A DNA stretch of 64,000 nt. It comes from an uncultured SAR86 cluster bacterium. GTDB taxonomy: Bacteria > Pseudomonadota > Gammaproteobacteria > Magnimaribacterales > D2472. Shown here in pieces: positions 55,590 to 64,000 of the stretch. The position numbers and the translations under genes are program-made. Positions within the stretch are counted from its first letter, which is position 1. Every line of letters starts with the position of its first letter. The notes below the pieces were generated by a model, which was given only the letters and a program-made list of their open reading frames with translations, was not told the origin of the DNA and did no database searches. Location of the stretch: NCBI GenBank assembly GCA_902583575.1, contig CACHWY010000002.1:124001-188000 (forward strand). The letters are read 5' to 3'.

Positions 55590-55749
55590 GTTTGCATTTT
55601 CATCTGTTAGAGAGGCTATATACATGAATGGTCATGGTGTTTATGTTTGGACCGTATTTTTAATCGTAATAACTAACATCACATACTTTTTTATAAACTA
55701 TAAAAATAAAATTAATAAAATTAAAAAGAAATTAGATGCATCCTCATAG
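55582..55749 (+). CDS. ccmD: CcmD, small heme-exporter subunit
   Basis: 55 aa, easily missed because of its size. It reads MFEFAFSSVREAIYMNGHG, then one membrane helix (VYVWTVFLIVITNITYFFI) and a lysine-rich tail. CcmD is exactly this: a single-helix protein with the GxGxYVW-like start of the helix, needed for CcmC-CcmE heme transfer. It overlaps ccmC by 8 bp and ccmE by 14 bp. Confidence 0.9.
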   Translation: MFEFAFSSVREAIYMNGHGVYVWTVFLIVITNITYFFINYKNKINKIKKKLDASS

Positions 55750-56146
55750 AAGAAAAAGATTATTCAATATTATACTTGTTCTTTTATTTTCAACATCAGG
55801 AATAGGCTTAATATTATATTCTTTAAACACAAATTTAGATTATTTTTTTACTCCCACGGAGCTTACAAACATTAATATTCCAGAAGACAAGAGAATAAAG
55901 ATTGGCGGAATGGTTTTAGAGAATTCTGTAGTTAGAGAACAATCAAAGGTTATATTTACTGTTACAGATTATAAAAACTATATCGAAGTTGTTTATGAGG
56001 GCATTGTCCCAGATTTATTTAAAGAGGGTAGCGGCGTTGTTGCATTAGGCTTTATGCAGAATGAGACTTTTTATGCACAAGAAGTATTGGCAAAACATGA
56101 TGAAAATTATATGCCGCCTAATTTAAGCATCAATAATGATAATTGA
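55736..56146 (+). CDS. ccmE: heme chaperone CcmE
   Basis: 136 aa. N-terminal anchor helix (RRKRLFNIILVLLFSTSGIGLILYS) and an OB-fold domain with KIGGMVLENSV. The heme-binding His is in AKHDENYMPP. It carries heme covalently from CcmC to CcmF/H in the periplasm. It overlaps the ccmF start by 11 bp. Confidence 0.94.
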   Translation: MHPHRRKRLFNIILVLLFSTSGIGLILYSLNTNLDYFFTPTELTNINIPEDKRIKIGGMVLENSVVREQSKVIFTVTDYKNYIEVVYEGIVPDLFKEGSGVVALGFMQNETFYAQEVLAKHDENYMPPNLSINNDN

Positions 56147-58022
56147 GATTTCACATTACCTATCTATTTTAGCAACAGGATTATTTCTCCTTATTGGATT
56201 AATATCTTTTATTACAACTGATACTAAATATACAGCAAAATTAATCAGCAAAACTTTTTCCCATGGATTTCTGCTATTACTTGTTTCATTTATTATTTAT
56301 ATATGGCTAGCAATTACAGATAACTTCAGTGTTCAATATATTGCAAATCACTCTAATACAGAATTACCAGTTTTTTATAAAATATCTTCTATTTGGAGTG
56401 CGCATGAAGGGTCAATGTTTCTTTGGATAATATTTATAGCATTATGGGGATTTATTTTTAACATCAATATAAAGAATGATGAAGTGTTAAAACCTAAAAG
56501 TATTGGCGTTATATCATTAATTTTAGTAGGTTTTTTATTATTTCTACTTTTAACTTCTAATCCTTTTGAAACAATATTACCGATTGCACCATTAAATGGT
56601 GCTGACATTAATCCGGTTCTTCAAGATCCTGCTTTAGCCATTCACCCTCCAACTTTATATTTGGGCTATGTTGGCTTTGTTATCCCATTTGCATGCGCAA
56701 TTTCATTTTTAATTAATGGAAACCCTGATGTTAGATGGGAAAAGCTAGTTCAAAAATGGTCAGTATTAGCATGGGTTTTTCTAACAATTGGTATAACTTT
56801 AGGTAGTTGGTGGGCATATTATGAATTAGGTTGGGGAGGGTATTGGTTTTGGGATCCCGTTGAAAATGTTGCTTTAATGCCATGGTTAGCTGCTACTGCT
56901 TTTCTTCATTCTTTGAGTGTTTCTATAAAATCTTCTCATCTTAGAGTTTGGACAATTTTATTATCAATTTCTGTTTTTTCTTTAAGTCTTTTTGGAGCAT
57001 TTATAGTCAGGTCAGGAATAATTGATAGCGTTCATTCTTTTGCAAATGATCCTGATAGAGGTCTATATTTATTAATGTTTATTGGAATAATCTTAATTAT
57101 TTCTTTATCTCTTTTTATATTAAGATTTTCTATCATTAGACCAATTGGCAATATAAAAAGTTTTTCAAAAGAATCATTTATATCAATTAATAATATCTTT
57201 TTTGGTTCGTTAATATTCTGTGTGATGCTTGGAGTCACATATCCACTAGTATATGAATACTTATTTGATCAAAAAATAAGTGTTGGGGCTCCTTTTTATA
57301 ATGCAATATTTATTCCAATAGTATTAATAGCTAGCTTATTTTTGTTCTTTTCAGTTGACTCTAAATGGTCTCGAAATTTAAATTTTAATTTCTTTAGATC
57401 TCCCATAATAGTTTCAATAATTCTTTCAATAGCCTCAATTATTTTATTGATATATTTTTTCCAAACGAATAATTTTACATTTTTGATATCAGTTTATGTT
57501 GGATTATTAATAATATTTAGATACTGTATTGAAATATTTAATTCCTTTTATTTTAAAAAATTTATTAACCCCTTCAGTGCAATTGCCCATCTAGCATTGG
57601 GACTACTTTTATTATCAATATCATTTAATAGCTTGTTAAGTACTGAAAGGGCATTAAGCATTAGGCTAGACTCAACAGAAGAATACAAAGACTTAAAAAT
57701 TTATTTAAAAGATATCAAAGTAGTTAAAAATTCCAATCATGACTCAATAAAAGCTTTATTTTTTATTGAAAATTCTAGAGGTGATATAGTCGAACTAAGC
57801 CCTGAAAAAAGAAGGTATCGTACCAGAGGACAAATAACAACCGAAACAGCAATTCATATAAGCCCTTTAAGAGATATTTATATAACAATAGGAGATCAAC
57901 TTGATAACGGTAATTGGGTTGTCAATGTGCAACTTAATTATTTTATTAGGTGGATATGGTTCTCTGGATGCTTAATGGCGATAGCTGGAATAGTGTTAAT
58001 ATTTTCTAAAAGAAAAGTTTAA
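56136..58022 (+). CDS. ccmF: cytochrome c heme lyase subunit CcmF
   Basis: 628 aa, with about 14 membrane helices. The WWD domain is visible as WWAYYELGWGGYWFWDPVENVALMPW, and the flanking His residues occur in SLIWSAHEGS-like and IHPPTLYLGYVG segments. It ligates heme to the CxxCH of apocytochrome c with CcmH. It is 3 bp upstream of ccmG. Confidence 0.95.
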   Translation: MIIEISHYLSILATGLFLLIGLISFITTDTKYTAKLISKTFSHGFLLLLVSFIIYIWLAITDNFSVQYIANHSNTELPVFYKISSIWSAHEGSMFLWIIFIALWGFIFNINIKNDEVLKPKSIGVISLILVGFLLFLLLTSNPFETILPIAPLNGADINPVLQDPALAIHPPTLYLGYVGFVIPFACAISFLINGNPDVRWEKLVQKWSVLAWVFLTIGITLGSWWAYYELGWGGYWFWDPVENVALMPWLAATAFLHSLSVSIKSSHLRVWTILLSISVFSLSLFGAFIVRSGIIDSVHSFANDPDRGLYLLMFIGIILIISLSLFILRFSIIRPIGNIKSFSKESFISINNIFFGSLIFCVMLGVTYPLVYEYLFDQKISVGAPFYNAIFIPIVLIASLFLFFSVDSKWSRNLNFNFFRSPIIVSIILSIASIILLIYFFQTNNFTFLISVYVGLLIIFRYCIEIFNSFYFKKFINPFSAIAHLALGLLLLSISFNSLLSTERALSIRLDSTEEYKDLKIYLKDIKVVKNSNHDSIKALFFIENSRGDIVELSPEKRRYRTRGQITTETAIHISPLRDIYITIGDQLDNGNWVVNVQLNYFIRWIWFSGCLMAIAGIVLIFSKRKV

Positions 58023-58025
58023 ATT

Positions 58026-58547
58026 ATGAAATTTTTATTTAAGTCCACAGTCTTATTATTACCTTTAGCATTTATAGCAATGTTTTATATTCTTTTGACA
58101 GAGGAGGATGCATACCCTGGAACTGATTATAAAACATTTGATATTCCGAAATTTCAGCTTGAGAACCTAGAAAATACTAAATTAATTGATAATGACGAAA
58201 TCAAAGGCAACTTTATTCTGAATGTATGGGCTAGTTGGTGCATTACTTGTCGAGTTGAGCACCCATTCTTAATGAATCTTAAAAATCAAGGAATTAAAAT
58301 AATTGGATTAAATTATAAAGATGAAAGATTTGATGCCATTCAATGGTTGGATAAATATGGGAACCCATATGAGATAATATTTCATGATTTAAAGGGCTCT
58401 TTAGCACTCGATCTCGGTGTAACAGGCGCACCTGAAACATTTTTGGTTAGTAATGGAAAGGTAGTGGCACACTACCAGGGAGAGGTTAATGATGCTGTAT
58501 GGAGTAATGTATTCTTACCAATCATTAAAGAAGAGGGAATGTTTTAA
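58026..58547 (+). CDS. ccmG: thiol-disulfide interchange protein CcmG/DsbE
   Basis: 173 aa, N-terminal anchor helix then a thioredoxin-like domain. The active site is NVWASWCITCRVEHP, with the CxxC as CITC. A cis-Pro region (GVTGAPETFLV) is present. It keeps apocytochrome cysteines reduced before heme attachment. Just 1 bp separates it from the start chosen for ccmH. Confidence 0.94.
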   Translation: MKFLFKSTVLLLPLAFIAMFYILLTEEDAYPGTDYKTFDIPKFQLENLENTKLIDNDEIKGNFILNVWASWCITCRVEHPFLMNLKNQGIKIIGLNYKDERFDAIQWLDKYGNPYEIIFHDLKGSLALDLGVTGAPETFLVSNGKVVAHYQGEVNDAVWSNVFLPIIKEEGMF

Positions 58548-58548
58548 G

Positions 58549-58920
58549 ATGAAAATCTTTTATATTTTTTTAATCTTAATTTCAGCAAATATTTCATCAG
58601 ATTCTTTATATGAATTTAAAAATGAAGTAAATGAAACTAGATTTAATAATCTAATAAAAGATATAAGATGTCCAAAGTGTACTTCAGGCTCATTATCAAG
58701 CTCTAATGCTCCGATATCAGAAGACTTAAAATTAAAAATTGTATCAATGATTCAAGAAGGTAAAACCGATCAAGAAATAAAGGATTATGTTACATCGAGA
58801 TTTGGAAAAGAATCATTGTATGAACCAGAATTTAATAGTAGTACTTATATTTTATGGCTTGCGCCATTTGTAGTTTTATTTCTCGCTTTATTCATTTTTA
58901 TATTTAGAAAGAAAACGTAA
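58549..58920 (+). CDS. ccmH: cytochrome c biogenesis protein CcmH
   Basis: 123 aa from the ATG at 58549; the frame is open to 58489 inside ccmG, but the later start gives the expected signal (MKIFYIFLILISANISS). The active-site LxCxxC-type motif is IRCPKC, and the helix bundle SEDLKLKIVSMIQEGKTDQEIKDY and one C-terminal membrane helix complete the short CcmH type. It is the redox partner of CcmG. Its TAA stop overlaps the next ATG by one base. Confidence 0.93.
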   Translation: MKIFYIFLILISANISSDSLYEFKNEVNETRFNNLIKDIRCPKCTSGSLSSSNAPISEDLKLKIVSMIQEGKTDQEIKDYVTSRFGKESLYEPEFNSSTYILWLAPFVVLFLALFIFIFRKKT

Positions 58921-59705
58921 TGCTTCCATTCTATTTGTTAACTTTTTTTGCAGCTTTACCTATTCTTGCATATATCCTGGCACAGAAGACCAATAATAAG
59001 GGACTGGTTATTGGTTTTACTACAATAGTTCTATCTTTATGTTTAGTAGTATTTGTTAGTAAATTTGCAATATTGGGAAGTCTTCAAAAACAAATATTAA
59101 ATAATAAGATTTTTGACCAAATATATATTGATTCAAAAATTTCGAGCGAGCATTTAAAAGAAATGGAAGCTCTTCTTAATGAAGATGAATTAAAGAATTG
59201 GTTAGTTGGGCTTACCACCGAAGCAATTAATCTAGAGAAGCTAAATTCAGCTGAAAGTTTAATGACATTTTCTGAAAGGTTTTTTATAACAAACAACGAA
59301 AAATTAATATTTTATGGGCTGTATACAAATTTAAGAGATGCAAGATTCCCTGAATATAAGGATGTAGTCTTTTCAGTAGACACTAAATCTGACTTACCTT
59401 GCTCAATAAAAAGCGGCAATATAGATCTTTTTATAATGAACGGCCCTGACATACCAATAGCAAAGAAAGAAATCGATGATATTAAAGACATGATATTAAC
59501 TAATCTAGATAGTGTTATTCCTGGATTTGATTTGGCATCAGCCCACCTTAATCAAGAAACAATAGAATTCAATATTAAGATATCTTGTATTGATAATTCT
59601 GACTTTTTTTATGTTAAAAATCTCATAGTTTTAAATCAAACTAGTACTGCTAATAAATATAAAATTAATTTAAATGAATGGTTAAAAACACCACAAGAGT
59701 TATAA
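58920..59705 (+). CDS. CcmI-like protein, diverged
   Basis: 261 aa. Two N-terminal membrane helices (MLPFYLLTFFAALPILAYIL and GLVIGFTTIVLSLCLVVFV) are joined by a short loop, followed by a soluble part. The topology and the place after ccmH match CcmI, which presents apocytochrome. However, the TPR repeats usual in its periplasmic half are weak. The C-terminal half (SVDTKSDLPCSIKSGNIDLFIM) resembles the sulfoxide-like C-terminal CcmI domain only loosely. The name rests mainly on context. Confidence 0.65.
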   Translation: MLPFYLLTFFAALPILAYILAQKTNNKGLVIGFTTIVLSLCLVVFVSKFAILGSLQKQILNNKIFDQIYIDSKISSEHLKEMEALLNEDELKNWLVGLTTEAINLEKLNSAESLMTFSERFFITNNEKLIFYGLYTNLRDARFPEYKDVVFSVDTKSDLPCSIKSGNIDLFIMNGPDIPIAKKEIDDIKDMILTNLDSVIPGFDLASAHLNQETIEFNIKISCIDNSDFFYVKNLIVLNQTSTANKYKINLNEWLKTPQEL

Positions 59706-59729
59706 TATATTCAGTAAATAACTCTTAAA

Positions 59730-61928
59730 ATGCAGCTAAAACACATAAAACTATCAGGTTTTAAAAGTTTCGTCGATCCAACGAAAATATCATTTTCTAC
59801 CAATATGGTTGGAGTTGTCGGTCCGAATGGATGCGGAAAATCAAATGTTATAGATGCTGTGCGTTGGGTGCTTGGAGAACTTTCAGCAAAAAACCTTCGT
59901 GGTGAATCAATGGCAGATGTTATTTTTAATGGTTCTGAAAAAAGAAAACCGTCTGGACAATGCAGCATTGAACTTCTTTTTGATAATTCTAATGCCAAAA
60001 TTGGTGGCGAGTATGCATCTTTTAGTGAAGTTTCTATCAAAAGGGTTATGACAAGAGATGCTCAATCAGATTACTTTATTAATAATACAAAATGCAGGAG
60101 AAAGGATGTCCAAGATATTTTTCTTGGTACTGGTTTAGGCCCAAGCTCTTATGCAATTATCGAACAGGGAATGGTTAGCAAGCTTGTAAGTGCAAAACCA
60201 GATGAACTTAGAACCCATATTGAAGAAGCAGCTGGAGTATCCAAATATAGAGAAAGAAGAAGGGAAACAGAGTCAAGAATTAAACGCACAAAAGAAAATC
60301 TCTCAAGGGTAAAAGATATTCGTGATGAAATTGGAAGACTTATTAGAAGATTAGAAAATCAAGCCAAAGCTGCAGATAAGTACAATCAACTTAAAAAAGA
60401 TAAAACAAAACTAGAGCTTGATAAAGCTATATTATTTTCGATGGAAGCAAAAAATAATCGAGATAAACTACAGAAGAAATTGGATGCGCATAATCGTGAC
60501 CTGAAAATCAAAAATGCTGAATCAGGAACAATCCAATCGCAAATAGACCAATTTAGAACTGAAAATGAGTCCCTGTTGAGTGAATATGAATTAGCACAAA
60601 AGAATTTCTATGCAGTTGGAGCAGAAATTGCAAAAAGAGAAGCCAATTTACAAAATATTAATAAATCAGAATCAGAGACTAAATACAGTCTTCAAAAAGC
60701 AAAAGATAATTATGAAAAAGCCAAAGAAACTGAGAGAAATTTTGACGAATTAAGTCCTAGTGAGAAAGCTATGCATATTCTGGATAGCATTATCCTTACA
60801 ATAGATAAATTTAATATTAATAATGAAAGTATTAGAGAAAAAGCTATGGAGCTAAAAAATTTACTTACAGAAATTTTAGATATTGCATCAGCTCAATCTA
60901 AAACATTAACTGATGAATATCTTTCTCGTCAAAATGACTTAGAAGAACAAATCGAGGAAGCAGAAAAGCTTAAGAGTTCTATCCAGGATGAAATGAAGGA
61001 CTTTGTTAGTAAAAGTTCAGATGCAGAGTCAATTCTAGTCGCGCTGAGACAAAAACAATCAAAATTTAATGATGAATTAAGAGATCTAGAAAATAAAAAA
61101 TCTATTGCAGATTTAGACTCTAAATCTATTTCTGAAAAAATAACAAATATTCGTCTTGAACTTAAAACATATGAAATAAATTTAGATAATTCAAATAAAA
61201 AAATTAAGGAAGCTGGTATAGATATTGATACTGTTAATTTTTCAGATTATGAAGATACGACATTAGATCAAATCGAAGATAACTTAACTAATATAGAAAC
61301 TAAAATAATTAGATTGGGTGCGATTAACTTAGCTGCACCAGAAGAAATCGCGGATGAATCAAAAAGAAAAGAAGAATTAGATGAGCAATACAATGACCTT
61401 ACAGAAGCATTAGATAAACTTAATGGCGCTATTAAGAAAATTGATAACGAAACAAAAACAATATTCAAAGATAGTTTTGATGCTGTCAATTTAAAACTTA
61501 AAGAAATGTTCCCAAAGTTATTTGGGGGAGGTGTTGCTGAGCTCACCCTAACCGATGATGATCCACTACATGCTGGGGTAGTTTTAATGGCAAGACCCCC
61601 AGGAAAAAAGAATTCATCTATTTCACAATTATCAGGCGGAGAAAAAGCTTTAACGGCTTTAGCTTTAGTATTTGCTATTTTTGATCTAAATCCAGCACCA
61701 TTTTGCTTATTAGATGAAGTAGACGCACCATTAGACGACTTAAATACCCTTCGATTTATAAATATGGTTGAAGAAATGTCAAAGACAATACAATTTGTTT
61801 TTATTACTCATAATAAAGTTTCTATGGAGAGAAGTGATTATTTAATGGGAGTTACAATGCAAGAGGCTGGTGTTTCAAGAATGGTATCCGTTGACGTCAA
61901 TCAAGCACTTAAATTAGCTGAATCATAA
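59730..61928 (+). CDS. smc: short SMC-family chromosome condensation protein lacking the hinge
   Basis: 732 aa, against about 1150 for normal bacterial SMC. The N-terminal ATPase half is intact: GFKSFVDPTKISF, Walker A GPNGCGKS (31-38) and KFKRKDVQDIFLGTG-like segment with EEAAGVSKYRERR. The C-terminal half has the signature LSGGEKAL (634-641) and Walker B CLLDEVDAPLDD (Asp662, Glu663). Between them lie two coiled-coil arms of about 150-200 residues each and a short non-coil turn near residues 330-370. I see no 120-150 aa Gly-rich hinge domain and no zinc hook (CxxC). The frame is continuous, so it is not a frameshift fragment. Its place before zipA matches smc. Confidence 0.88.
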   Translation: MQLKHIKLSGFKSFVDPTKISFSTNMVGVVGPNGCGKSNVIDAVRWVLGELSAKNLRGESMADVIFNGSEKRKPSGQCSIELLFDNSNAKIGGEYASFSEVSIKRVMTRDAQSDYFINNTKCRRKDVQDIFLGTGLGPSSYAIIEQGMVSKLVSAKPDELRTHIEEAAGVSKYRERRRETESRIKRTKENLSRVKDIRDEIGRLIRRLENQAKAADKYNQLKKDKTKLELDKAILFSMEAKNNRDKLQKKLDAHNRDLKIKNAESGTIQSQIDQFRTENESLLSEYELAQKNFYAVGAEIAKREANLQNINKSESETKYSLQKAKDNYEKAKETERNFDELSPSEKAMHILDSIILTIDKFNINNESIREKAMELKNLLTEILDIASAQSKTLTDEYLSRQNDLEEQIEEAEKLKSSIQDEMKDFVSKSSDAESILVALRQKQSKFNDELRDLENKKSIADLDSKSISEKITNIRLELKTYEINLDNSNKKIKEAGIDIDTVNFSDYEDTTLDQIEDNLTNIETKIIRLGAINLAAPEEIADESKRKEELDEQYNDLTEALDKLNGAIKKIDNETKTIFKDSFDAVNLKLKEMFPKLFGGGVAELTLTDDDPLHAGVVLMARPPGKKNSSISQLSGGEKALTALALVFAIFDLNPAPFCLLDEVDAPLDDLNTLRFINMVEEMSKTIQFVFITHNKVSMERSDYLMGVTMQEAGVSRMVSVDVNQALKLAES

Positions 61929-62543
61929 ATGACTATCAATTCAGAAATTTATTTAATTGGACTAGCCATATTGATATTTTTAATAATAGTATTTTTGTAT
62001 ATAAGAAAGATATCGAACTCAGGCAAACTTAAACTTATGATTGAAGACGAGCCTAATTCACTTGAACCTTCTGAGGCAGATTTAAATATTAATAATCAAC
62101 AACTCTTTGAACATGAGGACAGTAAGAAAGATCAAGAGTTAGCAATATTAAATTTAATTTCTATAGATAGGTCTATGTATGATATAGAGCAAATCTTTGG
62201 ATTTCTTTCTAACTATGATGCAAAAATTAACAATAAATATTTCTCTTTCAATGATGAAGATGGAATGGAAAGATTTAGAGTTATAAATGCATTAAAACCT
62301 GGAACTTTTGAAAATGATACAAAGACCTTTGCAATTGCAATTGTTGCAGATCTTATGAGGGTAGATGATCCATTAGATATAGTAAAAAAAATGGTTGAAT
62401 TTTCTATAAATTTTGCGGATAAATTCCACGCATCTCTTTGCGATGAAGAAAGGACCCCAATTACGAAACAAATGATTTTACATATGGAATCCAGGGCTCA
62501 AGATGTAGCAAGAATAAAACAACTCTATGACCATAATGATTAA
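61929..62543 (+). CDS. zipA: cell-division protein ZipA
   Basis: 204 aa. One N-terminal membrane helix (IYLIGLAILIFLIIVFLYI), a short charged linker and a C-terminal ZipA domain (segments like LNLISIDRSMYDIEQI and FAIAIVADLMRVDDPLDIV) of about 130 aa. It tethers FtsZ to the inner membrane. The linker is much shorter than the Pro/Gln-rich one in E. coli. It starts directly at the smc stop, as in the conserved smc-zipA order. Confidence 0.88.
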   Translation: MTINSEIYLIGLAILIFLIIVFLYIRKISNSGKLKLMIEDEPNSLEPSEADLNINNQQLFEHEDSKKDQELAILNLISIDRSMYDIEQIFGFLSNYDAKINNKYFSFNDEDGMERFRVINALKPGTFENDTKTFAIAIVADLMRVDDPLDIVKKMVEFSINFADKFHASLCDEERTPITKQMILHMESRAQDVARIKQLYDHND

Positions 62544-62560
62544 TAAGGAATATTAGTTGA

Positions 62561-63847
62561 ATGAATGATCCATGGAAAATTATCAAAGAATTAGAAAGTG
62601 ATAATAGCCGTTTATTTAAAGAGGGTGTTGTTGAAAATAATTTGAATAATTTAGAATTTCAAGAAGGTCTTTCAATGTGCTTAGATCCACTTATAACCTT
62701 TGGAGTAAAACAAGTTCCAGAATCAGAACAAGATGGAGATGGTTTGAAATGGGATGATTTTAGGAAAGATGTTGATCTATTAATTGAAAGAGAGAGAACA
62801 GGTCATGCAGCTAGAGATTTAATAATTGACTTAATGAGTTCTGCTAAAAAAGATCAATGGAATGATTGGTATAGAAGAATATTAATAAAAGATCTTAGGT
62901 GCGGCGTGAGCGAGAAAACAGTTAATAATGTAGCAAAAAGAATGGATTTAGAATTTAAAGTTCCAGTTTTTTCATGCATGCTTGCTCATGATGGTGCAAA
63001 ACATCCAAAAAAGATAAAAGGAGATTGTTTAGTAGAATATAAATATGACGGAGTAAGAGTAATTGCTATAGTTAAGAATGGAAAAGCAACCTTATATAGT
63101 CGTAATGGAAAGATATTTCATAATTTCCCCCATATTGAGCATGCTTTAAGTAAACCAGAATACAATAATATTGTATTTGATGGCGAGGTTATGAGCGATG
63201 ATTTCCAAGCTTTAATGAAACAAGTTTATAGAAAATCAGGAGCTCAAACAGAAGATGCTTATCTTGCTCTTTTTGATATTCTTCCATTGAAAGAATTTAA
63301 TGAAGGTAAAAGCAAGCTTAGTTCAATTGAAAGAAAAGAGGAATTAAATAAATTATCAAAGAGTTTTGAAAATGCAATTAAATTAGTAGATTATGAAGTA
63401 ATAAATTTTGATGAAAAGAGTGGTCAGAATAAATTTGCAAGCATGAATAAAGAAGCTCTAGAAAAAGGTTTTGAAGGCTTGATGATCAAGCCAAATGATA
63501 ATTATTACGAATGCAAAAGAAGCCATGCTTGGTTAAAAATAAAACCTTTTATTGAGGTTACTTTAAAGATCATAGATATTCAGGAGGGTACTGGAAAACA
63601 CTCTGGTAAGCTAGGTGCATTTCATGTAGAGGGTGATGATGATGGAAAATTCTTTTCATTAAGCGTAGGAAGCGGTTTAACTGACGAGGAAAGAGAGAAA
63701 TTTTGGGCATCAAAAGACAAACTAATAGGAAGACTTGTTGAAATTAGAGCAGACGCAATAACTCAAAGTATTGAAGGAGAACATTACAGCTTGAGATTCC
63801 CTAGATTCAAAAATTTTAGAGGTTTTAAAAAGGATGAAAAAATATAA
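62561..63847 (+). CDS. ATP-dependent DNA ligase (T4/T7-like)
   Basis: 428 aa. The adenylation site is EYKYDGVRV (Lys161), followed by SRNGK, FDGEVM, EGLMIKP and WLKIKP, the nucleotidyltransferase motifs I, III, IIIa-like, IV and V in order, then an OB-fold. The N-terminal helical part with WYRRILIKDLRCGVSEKTVN resembles phage and virus ATP ligases. The position after smc-zipA is where gammaproteobacteria carry NAD-dependent ligA (about 670 aa, with zinc finger and BRCT); no such domains are present. It probably is the replicative ligase here, or one that has displaced it. It overlaps the following lipoprotein gene by 14 bp. Confidence 0.92.
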   Translation: MNDPWKIIKELESDNSRLFKEGVVENNLNNLEFQEGLSMCLDPLITFGVKQVPESEQDGDGLKWDDFRKDVDLLIERERTGHAARDLIIDLMSSAKKDQWNDWYRRILIKDLRCGVSEKTVNNVAKRMDLEFKVPVFSCMLAHDGAKHPKKIKGDCLVEYKYDGVRVIAIVKNGKATLYSRNGKIFHNFPHIEHALSKPEYNNIVFDGEVMSDDFQALMKQVYRKSGAQTEDAYLALFDILPLKEFNEGKSKLSSIERKEELNKLSKSFENAIKLVDYEVINFDEKSGQNKFASMNKEALEKGFEGLMIKPNDNYYECKRSHAWLKIKPFIEVTLKIIDIQEGTGKHSGKLGAFHVEGDDDGKFFSLSVGSGLTDEEREKFWASKDKLIGRLVEIRADAITQSIEGEHYSLRFPRFKNFRGFKKDEKI

Positions 63848-64000
63848 AATTAATTATTTTTTATTTCTAATAGCAATTATTTTTATACAATCATGTGCTA
63901 CAAGACCGCCTGAAAATCCTGATAATATATGTTTAATTTTTAAAGAGAAAAAAAATTGGTATAAGGCTGCAATTAGAAGTGAGAAGCGTTGGAAAATACC
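63834..64000 (+). CDS. SLT-type transglycosylase lipoprotein, N-terminal part (runs off the edge)
   Basis: The ATG at 63834 opens a frame to the window end: a lipoprotein signal (MKKYKINYFLFLIAIIFIQSC) followed by ATRPPENPDNICLIFKEK and a Trp-rich stretch NWYKAAIRSEKRWKI. The sequence CxIFxExxxWYxAAxxSxxRW, right after the lipobox, occurs at the start of a family of SLT-domain transglycosylase lipoproteins of gammaproteobacteria. The catalytic domain itself lies outside the window. Confidence 0.72.
   Translation, partial: MKKYKINYFLFLIAIIFIQSCATRPPENPDNICLIFKEKKNWYKAAIRSEKRWKI

Noticed and set aside
59730-61928. smc as a frameshifted or truncated pseudogene
   Set aside because: Both ATPase halves are complete in one uninterrupted frame with ordinary codon use, so a shortened functional protein is more likely.

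Overview
The window is a dense, AT-rich bacterial chromosome segment from a streamlined aquatic gammaproteobacterium. The sequence shows very short intergenic gaps, many 1-20 bp gene overlaps, and GTG or TTG starts. Three things point to Gammaproteobacteria: the single-chain purL, the ccmA-ccmH cytochrome c maturation set, and the smc-zipA-ligase order. The base composition, the large TonB-dependent receptor and several orphan membrane or lipoproteins suggest a SAR86-like marine lineage. That placement is an inference; no rRNA gene lies in the window.

Region 1 (1-15.6 kb) is an accessory island ending next to a tRNA-Asn gene. After an arsenate reductase (125-541) come two gene blocks. The first is divergent. 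Leftward it carries an orphan 407-aa protein, a TerB-like protein and an M48 metallopeptidase with a TerB-like tail. Rightward it carries another TerB-like protein, a six-helix voltage-gated cation channel and a HEPN-motif (RX4H) protein. The second block runs leftward as one tight operon: TerB-like protein, MORC/MutL-type GHKL ATPase, Z1-domain P-loop ATPase, DUF4420 PD-(D/E)XK nuclease, AIPR protein and 5-methylcytosine methyltransferase. This gene set matches the Z1/MutL-like/AIPR defence systems described as Mza and as MORC-type restriction-modification systems. A divergent gene (15077-15607) looks like a modified-base reader. The first block is not a system I recognise and is the best candidate for something undescribed.

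Region 2 (15.7-30.4 kb) is housekeeping: tRNA-Asn, uvrB, a lytic transglycosylase lipoprotein, purL, two Nudix hydrolases, a gamma-carbonic anhydrase-like protein, alaS, an aspartokinase, a dihydroorotase, tRNA-Ser(GCT) and a metF-like reductase.

Region 3 (30.4-46.3 kb) mixes lineage-specific membrane and lipoproteins with a divergent citrulline/arginine hydrolase-ornithine aminotransferase pair, a large secreted metalloprotease and an SDR/metallo-beta-lactamase pair. A tight folE-maf-queD-like-cysS-flavoprotein run follows, then a secreted NTF2-like protein, tRNA-Arg(CCT), thrS and yidD.

Region 4 (46.4-64 kb) holds a TonB-dependent receptor, a thioesterase, an EEP-family nuclease/phosphatase, a MerC-like protein, a cupin and metY. 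A near-complete ccm operon (ccmA to ccmH plus a ccmI-like gene) follows, including a ccmD of only 55 codons. The window ends with smc-zipA-DNA ligase and the start of a transglycosylase lipoprotein. Two oddities stand out: the SMC protein is only 732 aa and appears to lack the hinge, and the ligase in the usual ligA position is ATP-dependent rather than NAD-dependent.
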